Origin: an uncultured Paracoccaceae bacterium
Lineage (GTDB): Bacteria; Pseudomonadota; Alphaproteobacteria; Rhodobacterales; Rhodobacteraceae
Direction of reading: 5' to 3'
DNA: 64,000 nt
Assembly: GCA_947500055.1 (NCBI GenBank)
Contig: CANMQO010000002.1
Span: 496,001-560,000 of the forward strand
The notes below the pieces were generated by a model. That model worked only from the letters and a program-made list of their open reading frames with translations, made no database searches and was not told where the DNA came from. Within the stretch, counting starts at the first letter, position 1; each line of letters opens with the position of its first letter. The translations under genes and the position numbers were made by a program. Positions 37,110-46,023 of this stretch are shown here, piece by piece.

Positions 37110-39110
37110 TTAGCCCAGTGCAATCCGGGGTCGTCCACTGGCCGTGACCGTGATTTCGGCCGACACAAAAATCGGTTGCCCTTCGATATTCGCTTCGGAT
37201 TTGTCGCAATCGACGCGCAGTTGCGGCGCCTCCACGCCGGACGCTTGCGCACGCGCGGTCGCTTCGCTTTGCAAGGCGTCGGTCAGCGCGGCGATGGCGT
37301 CTTCGGGTGCGTCAAACGGGGCTGGCCCATCGCGCAGATGCGCCAGAAACCGGCCCGCCCCCGCAGATGTCACAGTCCCGCTTGCCCGCATCGCCACTTG
37401 CCCCACAACGGCCCCCACGGCATTGGCCACGCCGGCATGGTCCGGCAGGATCATTTCCGTGCCCAGCCGGTTGCCCACAGCCCCGTAATATGTCCCGGCA
37501 GAGGCACCCAGACCGATCACCGGAAGCCCGAGGGCCATTTCCACCCGAACCAGACCTTTATGCCCGTTCAGACCAGCTCGCGTCAGCGGATGTTGGGCCA
37601 GCGTCTTGGCATTTTCCTCCCAACCGTCTTCGGCAAAGGCCGCTTGCAACAGGCAATCGACCGTCTGATCAGTCAGTTGATCAATGATCATCTGCGCCAG
37701 AGTGCTGGCGTCCGGTGCAATCCGCTGCCCGGCACCGGTACGCTGGCGCCCGGCCAGTGTCAGCGCCTTGGTGGCCGCGTCATGATCCCAATCGTCCAGC
37801 AGGCCTAGCGTGTGGCAGGCATCTGACGGGGTGATCCCCGCCAGCATGACCATGCCCCGTGTGATCAACCGGTTCAGGGCGGCGCCTTCCAACCGGGTTG
37901 CGGCGGCCTGCCCCAACCGCAGGGGGCCGGCCATCAGCCGTTCCATGACCGCCCGTTCACGCGCATCCAGCCCGGCGGGCATTTCCTGTGCCACCGGAAG
38001 CACAAATTTACCGCCATCGAGGGCGGGGACATCCTGCGCCAGAGCCCTGTCCAACCCGTCATGGATCACCTGTGGGTGCTTTTGCGCGGCCAGGGAAATC
38101 GGCATCACCCGGCGGGGGCCAAGCCGCAGACCGGCGGCAAGCCCTTCGGTCACATGCACCTCACTATCGCCGCCAAGGCCGGTGGTGCGCATCGCCACGG
38201 CCTCGACCATGGTCCGATAAGGCCCGACCTGCGCGCCCTGCGGATCGATTTGCGGTTTGCCGCCCTGCAACAGGCAGACATCGGTTGTCGTACCGCCGAT
38301 ATCGCTGACGAGTGCATCCTGAGCGCCGGTCAGCCAACTGGCCCCGGCAACAGATGCGGCAGGCCCGCTGAGGATGGTTTCAATCGGTTTGGTCCGCGCC
38401 AGATCAGCCGAGATTAGCGCACCATCACCGCGCACCACCATCAACGGGGCGGTGATGCCCAGCGCGGTCAGGTGCCCTTCGCAGGCGGTAATCAGGCCAT
38501 CGATCAGGCCAATCAACCGGGCGTTCAGAACGGCGGTCAATGCGCGTTTCGGTCCGCCCAGCGCGTTTGACAACTCGTGCCCGCAGGTCACCGGTTTGCC
38601 GGTTCGGGCGCGGATCAGGTCGCGCGCCGCAACCTCGTGCCCGGGGTTGCGGGCCGCAAAGCTGGCGGCGACGGCAATGCCCGTCACCCCAGCATCAAGC
38701 CTGTCCAAAGCAAACGATAATGCATCCAGATCCAATGGGTGTTTTTCGCCCCCCCCATGATCATGCCCGCCTGCAATGCGGATCACTGGATCGTCACCTA
38801 TTGCGTCAGCCAGGCCTGCACGGCTTAGTTCACCCTCGGCAAAGCCAATGGCCACCAATGCCACACGTCCGCCCTGGCCTTCGACCAACGCATTGGTGGC
38901 CAGCGTCGTCGAAAGTGACACCATCGCAATCTGATCCACAGGCACAGCGGCACCCGCCAAAGCGGCATCAATCGCGGCACCCACGCCGATTGAGAGATCA
39001 GGTCGCGTGGTCAGCGCCTTGGCTGTGGCGATGACCTGATCCGCGGCCTCATCCAGCAGAACCGCGTCAGTATATGTGCCCCCGGTATCAACACCCAGAA
39101 AATATGCCAT
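37110..39110 (-). CDS. Hydantoinase/oxoprolinase A-subunit family protein
   Basis: A 666-residue protein of the HyuA/5-oxoprolinase fold: FLGVDTGGTYTDAVLLDE at the N-terminus (acetate-kinase-like ATP site), NALVEGQGGRVALV, VSDIGGTTTDVCLLQGG in the middle domain and GASAGTYYGAVGNRLG later. These enzymes are ATP-dependent amidohydrolases or carboxylases, normally with a HyuB partner. No HyuB is present in this window. ATG at 39110 follows GGAGAG; an upstream start at 39164 would overlap the divergent M20 gene. It stands 80 nt upstream of ynjF on the same strand and might share its transcript. The substrate is unknown. Confidence 0.85.
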   Translation of the reverse strand: MAYFLGVDTGGTYTDAVLLDEAADQVIATAKALTTRPDLSIGVGAAIDAALAGAAVPVDQIAMVSLSTTLATNALVEGQGGRVALVAIGFAEGELSRAGLADAIGDDPVIRIAGGHDHGGGEKHPLDLDALSFALDRLDAGVTGIAVAASFAARNPGHEVAARDLIRARTGKPVTCGHELSNALGGPKRALTAVLNARLIGLIDGLITACEGHLTALGITAPLMVVRGDGALISADLARTKPIETILSGPAASVAGASWLTGAQDALVSDIGGTTTDVCLLQGGKPQIDPQGAQVGPYRTMVEAVAMRTTGLGGDSEVHVTEGLAAGLRLGPRRVMPISLAAQKHPQVIHDGLDRALAQDVPALDGGKFVLPVAQEMPAGLDARERAVMERLMAGPLRLGQAAATRLEGAALNRLITRGMVMLAGITPSDACHTLGLLDDWDHDAATKALTLAGRQRTGAGQRIAPDASTLAQMIIDQLTDQTVDCLLQAAFAEDGWEENAKTLAQHPLTRAGLNGHKGLVRVEMALGLPVIGLGASAGTYYGAVGNRLGTEMILPDHAGVANAVGAVVGQVAMRASGTVTSAGAGRFLAHLRDGPAPFDAPEDAIAALTDALQSEATARAQASGVEAPQLRVDCDKSEANIEGQPIFVSAEITVTASGRPRIALG

Positions 39111-39155
39111 GAACTCTCCATTGCGGGTTTGGCGCATATGGCCAATAGTCGATTC

Positions 39156-40451
39156 ATGGGACAAGACATCACTTCGCTAAATGCCGCAATCCTTGATCGC
39201 CGCGACGAGCTGATCGCGCTGACACAAGACCTGATCCGTATCCCGACGCTGAACCCCCCCGGGGCGCTTTATCGCGAGATTTGCGAATATCTGGATGCGC
39301 GCCTGCGTAGTTCCGGGTTCCAGACGGAATTGATCCGCGCCCATGGCACACCGGGGGATAGTGAGGCGTACCCCCGCTGGAACATCGTCGCCCGGCGTGA
39401 AGGCACCGCGACCGGGGATTGCGTGCATTTCAACAGCCATATCGACGTGGTGGAGGTCGGGGCCGGCTGGACCAAGGATCCGTTTGGTGGGGAACTGGCA
39501 GACGGCAAGATTTATGGGCGCGGCGCCTGCGACATGAAGGGCGGGCTGGCCGCCAGCATCATCGCGGCAGAGGCGTTTCTGGCCACCTATCCTGATTTTA
39601 CGGGTGCGATTGAAATCTCCGGCACAGCGGATGAGGAATCGGGCGGTTATGGCGGCGTCGCCTATCTGGCGGAACAGGGGTATTTTGATCCCGCCCGCGT
39701 GCAGCACGTCATCATTCCGGAGCCTTTGAACAAGGATCGTGTCTGCCTTGGTCATCGTGGCGGATGGTGGGCCGAGATTGAGACATTCGGCGAGATTGCC
39801 CATGGTTCCATGCCGTTTCTGGGCGACTGCGCAGTGCGGCATATGGGGGCGGTGCTGACGGAATTTGAAGACAAGCTTTACCCCGCCATGGCCGCCCGCA
39901 CGACCGATATGCCGGTGGTGCCGGAAGGGGCGCGGTCATCGACCATGAACATCAATTCCATCCATGGGGGGCAGCCGGAACAGCCCGAAGATTACACGGG
40001 TCTGCCCGCCCATTGCGTGCCAGACAGCTGCCGGATCGTGATCGACCGGCGGTTTCTGGCAGAAGAGAATATCGACGATGTGCGGGGCGAGGTAACCGCG
40101 CTGCTTGAAGGGTTGAAAGCGCACAGGGATCGGTTCGACTACGACCTGCGCGAGATCAATATGGTCCTGCCCAGTATGACAGACCGGGACGCGCCGGTGG
40201 TTCAGATTGTGGCCGCCCAGATCGAAGAAGTGCTTGGAAAACCAGCGGAATTCGTCGCCTCACCCGGGACTTATGATCAGAAACATATCGACCGGATCGG
40301 AAAGCTGAAGAACTGTATCGCCTATGGGCCGGGGATACTGGAACTGGCGCATAAACCGGACGAATATGTGGGCGTGGACGACATGATCGACAGCGCCAAG
40401 GTGATGGCGGGGGCGTTAGTGGATATTCTCGTATCCCCGTCCCGGGCCTGA
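39156..40451 (+). CDS. M20-family amidohydrolase (acetylornithine/succinyl-diaminopimelate deacylase-like)
   Basis: A zinc-dependent amidase or deacylase of 431 residues. M20 metal motifs are present: CVHFNSHIDVVEVGAGW (first His-Asp), GRGACDMKGGLAAS (bridging Asp), GTADEESGGYGG (catalytic Glu pair), and later PGTYDQKHIDRIG. The dimerisation insert is complete. I chose ATG 39156 because MGQDITSLNAAILDRRDEL aligns with the usual first helix; ATG 39138 or TTG 39129 are possible and neither has a good ribosome site. The last codons and the stop are contributed by a palindromic repeat. Specificity cannot be called; it is divergent from the hydantoinase-like gene with under 50 nt between them. Confidence 0.85.
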   Translation: MGQDITSLNAAILDRRDELIALTQDLIRIPTLNPPGALYREICEYLDARLRSSGFQTELIRAHGTPGDSEAYPRWNIVARREGTATGDCVHFNSHIDVVEVGAGWTKDPFGGELADGKIYGRGACDMKGGLAASIIAAEAFLATYPDFTGAIEISGTADEESGGYGGVAYLAEQGYFDPARVQHVIIPEPLNKDRVCLGHRGGWWAEIETFGEIAHGSMPFLGDCAVRHMGAVLTEFEDKLYPAMAARTTDMPVVPEGARSSTMNINSIHGGQPEQPEDYTGLPAHCVPDSCRIVIDRRFLAEENIDDVRGEVTALLEGLKAHRDRFDYDLREINMVLPSMTDRDAPVVQIVAAQIEEVLGKPAEFVASPGTYDQKHIDRIGKLKNCIAYGPGILELAHKPDEYVGVDDMIDSAKVMAGALVDILVSPSRA

Positions 40452-40502
40452 CCCGGGACCTCATGGCTGCGCCTGTTGCAGATCCCGGATCACGTCCGGG
40501 AC
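40439..40502. repeat. GC-rich double-palindrome repeat, copy 2, overlapping the M20 gene 3' end
   Basis: Hairpin one is GTCCCGGG-CCTGA-CCCGGGAC (40439-40459). Hairpin two is ATCCCGGA-TCACG-TCCGGGAC (40482-40502), with one mismatch at the outermost pair. The spacer is 22 nt. The M20 stop codon TGA (40449-40451) sits in the loop of hairpin one, and the unit ends ten bases before the convergent panC stop codon. Confidence 0.9.
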
Positions 40503-40511
40503 GGCGCTTTG

Positions 40512-41354
40512 CTAGACTGCGATATTGTCGATCAATCGTACCCCGGCGAGCCATGCTGCCGCGAAAAGGCGCGCGCCGGGAACTGTTTGATCCAGAATGG
40601 ATAAATCCCCACCGTCGCGCAGCTCCAGATAGTCGACCGCGTTAAAGCCTGCCGCCAGCACCCGTGTTTTTGCCGCTTCGGTAATGTCGCTCATCGCCAC
40701 ACCGTCCAGCAGTTGTGCCCGTATATCCTCCATCACTTCCGCCAACACCGGTGCCTTGATCCGCGACCGGTCCGACAGCAAGAGGTTGCGTGAGGACATC
40801 GCCAAGCCGTCCTCTTCCCGGATGGTTGGGCAGCCGATAACGTCAATCGGGATATCCAGATCGGCGGCCAACCGACGGACCACCTGCAACTGCTGATAGT
40901 CCTTTTCACCGAAAAAGGCGAAATCGGCGGAGGTCTGCAAAAACAGCTTTGACACAACCGTCGCCACCCCGTCGAAATGACCGGGGCGGGCGGCACCGCA
41001 GAGCATATCTGTCAACCCTGCGACGCTCACATTTGTAGCAAAACCATCGGGATAAATCTGTTCCGCGTCAGGAACATAGATCAGATCAACGCCAATCGAT
41101 TCCAGCTTGCGCGCGTCGTCTTCTTCGGTCCTTGGGTAGCTGTCGAGATCATCGGGATTGTTGAACTGTTTGGGGTTCACAAAGATCGTCACGATCACCC
41201 GGTCACAGCGTTCCCGCGCCGCCCTTGCCAGCGACAAATGGCCCTGATGCAGCGCGCCCATGGTTGGGACCACGCCGATGGTTTCGCCTGCCTGGCGCCA
41301 GAGTGTCGTTTGGGCACGCAGCCCAGCCAGTTTCCGTTCGATAGGGGCGATCAC
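40512..41354 (-). CDS. panC: Pantothenate synthetase
   Basis: Joins D-pantoate and beta-alanine with ATP to give pantothenate, the CoA precursor. The 280-residue protein carries the family motifs [19 protein letters not shown] (HIGH-like nucleotide site), [35 protein letters not shown] and [12 protein letters not shown] (KMSKS-like). Its ATG overlaps the panB stop by four nt, and the pair forms a small operon panB-panC on the minus strand. Confidence 0.97.
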   Translation of the reverse strand: MIAPIERKLAGLRAQTTLWRQAGETIGVVPTMGALHQGHLSLARAARERCDRVIVTIFVNPKQFNNPDDLDSYPRTEEDDARKLESIGVDLIYVPDAEQIYPDGFATNVSVAGLTDMLCGAARPGHFDGVATVVSKLFLQTSADFAFFGEKDYQQLQVVRRLAADLDIPIDVIGCPTIREEDGLAMSSRNLLLSDRSRIKAPVLAEVMEDIRAQLLDGVAMSDITEAAKTRVLAAGFNAVDYLELRDGGDLSILDQTVPGARLFAAAWLAGVRLIDNIAV

Positions 41355-42175
41355 TTGGGGGCCTCATCTGCAAAAACATGCTCTGTACCGGGGAATGTGC
41401 GGGCGCGCACCTCTGCTGCATAGGCGGCAATCGCCGCTGCCCCATCATCGCCTAAATGCGCGTAACGCTTGACGAATTTCGCCTTGAACGCGGTGAACAG
41501 GCCCAGCATGTCATCGAGCACGAGGATCTGCCCGTCACAACCCGCGCTGGCGCCGATACCGATGGTCGGGATCGGTGTGCGGGCGGTGATTTCGTCGGCC
41601 AAGCTCTCGGGCACCTTTTCCAGCACGACCGCAAATGCACCGGCTTCGGCGACTGCATCCGCATCGGCCAAAGCGGCATCACGGGCGTCGCCGCGCCCCT
41701 GCACCTTGTAGCCGCCCAGCGTGTTGATGGATTGGGGGGTCAGCCCGATATGGGCCATCACCGGAATGCCCCGCGACACAAGAAACTCAATAGTTTCAGA
41801 CATTTGGGTGCCGCCTTCGAGCTTTACAGCACCTGCCCCGGTTTCCGCCATCAACCGGGCGGCGTTGCGGAATGCCTGTTGTGGGCTTTCCTCGTAAGAC
41901 CCAAACGGCATGTCGATCACCATCATGGCAGAGCTCAAACCGCGCGCCACCGCCTGCCCATGCAGGATCATCATTTCCATGGTGACCCCAAGGGTCGAGG
42001 GCAGCCCGTGCAGCACCATGCCGACGCTATCGCCGACCAGTACAAAGTCACAATGTTCATCCAGCATCTGCGCCATGGGAGTGGTGTAGGCGGTCAGGCT
42101 GACAAGCGGTGTGCCGCCCTTGGCCGCCCGGATATCATCGGGCATGGGGGCTCTTTTGTTGGCGGTGGCGCTCAT
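41351..42175 (-). CDS. panB: 3-methyl-2-oxobutanoate hydroxymethyltransferase
   Basis: Adds a hydroxymethyl group from methylene-tetrahydrofolate to alpha-ketoisovalerate, giving ketopantoate. It has 274 residues with [43 protein letters not shown] and [23 protein letters not shown], all typical. ATG at 42175 is preceded by GGAGCG with good spacing; an in-frame TTG four codons earlier is not needed. It is divergent from the peptide-type importer operon across a 378-nt gap. Confidence 0.97.
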   Translation of the reverse strand: MSATANKRAPMPDDIRAAKGGTPLVSLTAYTTPMAQMLDEHCDFVLVGDSVGMVLHGLPSTLGVTMEMMILHGQAVARGLSSAMMVIDMPFGSYEESPQQAFRNAARLMAETGAGAVKLEGGTQMSETIEFLVSRGIPVMAHIGLTPQSINTLGGYKVQGRGDARDAALADADAVAEAGAFAVVLEKVPESLADEITARTPIPTIGIGASAGCDGQILVLDDMLGLFTAFKAKFVKRYAHLGDDGAAAIAAYAAEVRARTFPGTEHVFADEAPK

Positions 42176-42553
42176 GGTTCGCTCCAATTTGGTTTTGCGC
42201 CAGATAGCAGCCCCAGCACGCGCTTTCCAGATCGAAGGATGGGACGTTGCGTGACCCCCACCGCGCGGTGGAATCTGACCCGATGGCGCGAATCACAGGT
42301 TAATGGCTTATTTTGTTGGGAAAAGCGCTGTCGGCAAAGTGTCGGCGATACGTCGGCAAAACGTCGGACCCTTTCGCAGGGATGTGCGGGGTTGACGGCG
42401 CGCGCGATGGGATTGGTTAACGGGCGTTAAGCATTTCGTAGGATGGATGCTATCACCCACCCAACGACCAAGCGGCCCAATGGCATCACGTGCTTGGGGC
42501 TTGATTTGCCTTGGCGATCCGTCAACACTCTTCCCCAACAACAGGGGGATATC
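42176..42553. other. 378-nt divergent intergenic region, panB / importer operon
   Basis: Holds no convincing gene. It should contain the promoters of panB and of the importer operon. The most distinctive content is a four-fold 11-bp direct repeat at 42330-42373. Further right, GGTTAACGGGCGTTAAGC (about 42414-42431) contains two GTTAA half-sites. A ribosome site AGGGGG lies just before the importer start. Confidence 0.6.
42330..42373. repeat. Four tandem 11-bp direct repeats (GTCGGCAAAnn type)
   Basis: GTCGG recurs at 42330, 42341, 42352 and 42363, exactly 11 bp apart. Units read GTCGGCAAAGT, GTCGGCGATAC, GTCGGCAAAAC and GTCGGACCCTT; the first and third are nearly identical and the fourth keeps only GTCGG. 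The spacing is about one helical turn, so the copies face one side of the DNA, as expected for cooperative regulator binding. Confidence 0.6.
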
Positions 42554-44029
42554 ATGTATCAATTCAAACGCCTTGCCGCGTCTGCCGCCATTGGCCTTTG
42601 GGCGACCACTGCCTTGGCCCAAGACAGCATTACCGTCGCCATTCAGTTGGAGCCCCCAAACCTTGACCCCACGGGTGGTGCCGCGCAGGCGATTGACTCT
42701 GTTCTTTATGCCAATGTGTTTGAAGGCCTGACCCGCTTTGATGCCGATGGCGCGATTATTCGTGGCCTCGCCCAAAGTTGGGAAATTTCCGAGGATGGCA
42801 CGGTCTACACGTTCAACCTTGCCGCGGGCGTCACCTTTCATGATGGCACCACGATGGACGCCGAGGATGTGAAATTCAGCCTCGACCGCGCCCGCGCCGA
42901 GGATAGCACCAATGCACAGAAGGGTCTGTTTGCCGGGATCACCGATGTCACCGTGGTTGATCCGCTGACCGTGCAGGTGACGCTTGATCAGCCGAACGGG
43001 AATTTCCTGTTTAACATGGCTTGGGGTGATGCTGTGATTGTTGCGCCCGAGAGCATTGCCGATATCGCGTCCAATCCTATTGGCACCGGTCCGTTCACCT
43101 TCACCGATTGGGTGCAGGGGGATCGGTTGGAGCTGACCCGCAACCCGGATTACTGGGGGCCTGCCCCGGCGCTGGAAAGTGCCACCTTCCGTTTCATCAG
43201 CGATCCAACGGCAGCTTTTGCCGCTGTTATGGCCGAGGATGTGGATGCCTTTATCGGTTTCCCCGCCCCGGAAAACCTGCCGCAGTTTGAGGCCGATCCA
43301 CGGTTTCAGGTGCTTGTTGGCAATACCGAGGGTGAGACGATCCTGTCCACCAATAACAAGATGCCCCCCTTTGATAACAAGCTGGTGCGTCAGGCCGTTG
43401 CCCATGCCATTGACCGGCAGGCGATTATTGACGGTGCGATGTTTGGCCTTGGCACCCCCATTGGCACGCATTTTGCCCCGCATAACCCGGCCTATGTCGA
43501 TCTGCTGGCCAATTCGCCGCATGACCCTGATCGCGCCCGCGCGTTGCTGGCCGAAGCAGGCTTTGCCGATGGGTTTACCACCACGCTGAAGCTGCCCCCG
43601 CCGTCCTATGCCCGTCGTGGTGGTGAGATCATCGCCGCCCAGCTGCGCGATGTGGGGATCGAGACAGAGATCACCAATCTGGAATGGGCGCAATGGATCG
43701 AAGAAGTGTTCAAGAACAAGGATTTTGGTCTGTCCATTGTCAGCCATACGGAGCCGATGGATATCGGCATCTATGCCAATCCCGACTACTACTTCCAATA
43801 TGACAATCCGGATTTTCAGGCCCTGATGGAGGAGTTGAATGCGACGACTGATCCCGATGGCCGTGATGATCTGTTGGCCAAGGCCCAGGCGATCATTTCA
43901 GAGGATTATGTGAACGGCTATCTGTTTGAACTGGCTGTGGCCACGGTCGCCAAGGCGGGTGTGCAGGGGTTGTGGGTAAACCAGCCGACAGCGGCGGTTG
44001 ATCTGACCGGCGTCAGCTGGGCTGAGTGA
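42554..44029 (+). CDS. Peptide/nickel-type ABC importer substrate-binding protein (SBP family 5)
   Basis: A 491-residue periplasmic binding protein (DppA/OppA family) with a signal peptide (YQFKRLAASAAIGLWATTALA). SBP5 landmarks include NLDPTGGAAQAIDSVLYANV, GTVYTFNLAAGVTFHDGT, GTGPFTFTDWVQGDRLELTR and NKLVRQAVAHAIDRQAII. ATG at 42554 follows AGGGGG; the frame extends upstream to 42443, but the signal peptide fixes the start. Its order with two permeases and a double ATPase is standard for dipeptide or oligopeptide importers; the genes that follow suggest an amide-bonded substrate other than a common peptide. Confidence 0.92.
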   Translation: MYQFKRLAASAAIGLWATTALAQDSITVAIQLEPPNLDPTGGAAQAIDSVLYANVFEGLTRFDADGAIIRGLAQSWEISEDGTVYTFNLAAGVTFHDGTTMDAEDVKFSLDRARAEDSTNAQKGLFAGITDVTVVDPLTVQVTLDQPNGNFLFNMAWGDAVIVAPESIADIASNPIGTGPFTFTDWVQGDRLELTRNPDYWGPAPALESATFRFISDPTAAFAAVMAEDVDAFIGFPAPENLPQFEADPRFQVLVGNTEGETILSTNNKMPPFDNKLVRQAVAHAIDRQAIIDGAMFGLGTPIGTHFAPHNPAYVDLLANSPHDPDRARALLAEAGFADGFTTTLKLPPPSYARRGGEIIAAQLRDVGIETEITNLEWAQWIEEVFKNKDFGLSIVSHTEPMDIGIYANPDYYFQYDNPDFQALMEELNATTDPDGRDDLLAKAQAIISEDYVNGYLFELAVATVAKAGVQGLWVNQPTAAVDLTGVSWAE

Positions 44030-44054
44030 GGCGGTTTTTGTTGTCGGATACGAG

Positions 44055-44075
44055 GTCCCGGATCAGGTCCGGGAC
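44055..44075. repeat. GC-rich palindrome repeat, half copy
   Basis: A single perfect hairpin GTCCCGGA-TCAGG-TCCGGGAC, identical in all 21 bases to the right half of the copy at 35162-35182. It lies 25 nt after the binding-protein stop codon and may act as an mRNA 3' stabiliser for that gene. Confidence 0.85.
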
Positions 44076-44214
44076 GGGTATGATGGCATGCTGAGGGCAT
44101 TGCCCGACCTGGAGGGCGTTTGTGACATGTTGAATTTGTGCGGCATTGGAACAAGCGAAATGATGTGTCTTTTGAAACGTTGCCAAATCGCCCTCCGGGG
44201 GGAGGTCGGGCGAT

Positions 44215-44234
44215 GCCCGGTCCATCGACCGGGC
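44215..44234 (+). other. Stem-loop between the binding-protein and permease genes
   Basis: A perfect 8-bp stem GCCCGGTC with its complement closes a CATC loop in the 237-nt gap between the importer binding-protein gene and its first permease. There is no T run after it, so it is more likely an mRNA processing or stabilising element than a terminator. The rest of this gap, beyond the repeat half copy, holds nothing I can identify. Confidence 0.45.
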
Positions 44235-44266
44235 GGGACATCGCTGACAGGTGGTTCTGAACCATC

Positions 44267-45207
<941 letters not shown>

Positions 45208-45211
<4 letters not shown>

Positions 45212-46023
45212 GCCGCAACCTGATCATTGGCGCGCTGCTGAGCCTGTTTTTTCTGGCGCTTGCCGCGCTGTCCTTTGTCTGGACGCCCAACGATATCGAG
45301 GCGCTGGATATTCCAAACAAACTGCAAGGTCCCGGTGGTGCCAATCTGTTGGGGACCGATCATTTTGGCCGCGATATCCTGTCGATGATCATGATGGGCG
45401 CGCGCACATCGATTGCCGTGGCGCTGGTGGCTGTGGGGATTGGCATGGCGCTGGGTATCCCGCTGGGCCTGCTGGCCGCCGCCCGACATGGGTCGCTGCT
45501 GGATGAGCTGATTATGCGGGGCAATGATCTGGTTTTTGCGTTTCCATCGCTGGTGATTGCGATTCTGATTACAGCGGTTTTTGGCGCTTCGGCGGTCAAC
45601 GCGATTATTGCGATCGGGATTTTCAATATCCCCGTCTTTGCCCGGCTAACGCGCGGCGCGGCGCTGCCGCTGTGGGAGCGGGATTTCATTCTGGCCGCCC
45701 GTGTCTGCGGCAAGTCGGCAGCGCGCATATCGGCGGAACATATCCTGCCCAACATCACCAATCTGATGATTGTGCAGGGGACGATCCAGTTTTCATTGGG
45801 CATTCTGGCAGAGGCGGCGCTGTCCTATATCGGGCTGGGTGCGCAGCCGCCGACCGCCAGTTGGGGCCGGATGCTGGCGGATGCGCAGACGCTGGTCAGC
45901 ATCGCGCCACATACCGCGCTGGTGCCTGGTTTTGCCATTCTGCTGATGGTGTTGGGGCTGAACCTGCTGGGCGATGGGTTGCGCGACTGGCTGGACCCGC
46001 GCATTCGGGTGGCGAGGGTATGA
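45208..46023 (+). CDS. Peptide-type ABC importer permease 2 (DppC-like)
   Basis: A 271-residue partner permease beginning with one helix and the conserved LLGTDHFGRDILSMIMMGARTS segment of DppC proteins. The EAA loop FILAARVCGKSAARISAEHILPNITNL and C-terminal LNLLGDGLRDWLDPRI are typical. It overlaps the upstream permease by four nt and the ATPase gene by four nt. Confidence 0.94.

Noticed and set aside
42308..43798. A 496-codon frame opposite the peptide binding-protein gene
   Set aside because: Shadow of the plus-strand gene; the sequence is Gly/His/Arg-rich with no family features.
45672..46019. A 116-residue N-terminal extension of the double ATPase
   Set aside because: The open frame lies inside the DppC-type permease gene and encodes non-ABC sequence; the ATG at 46020 is standard for the family and overlaps the permease stop.
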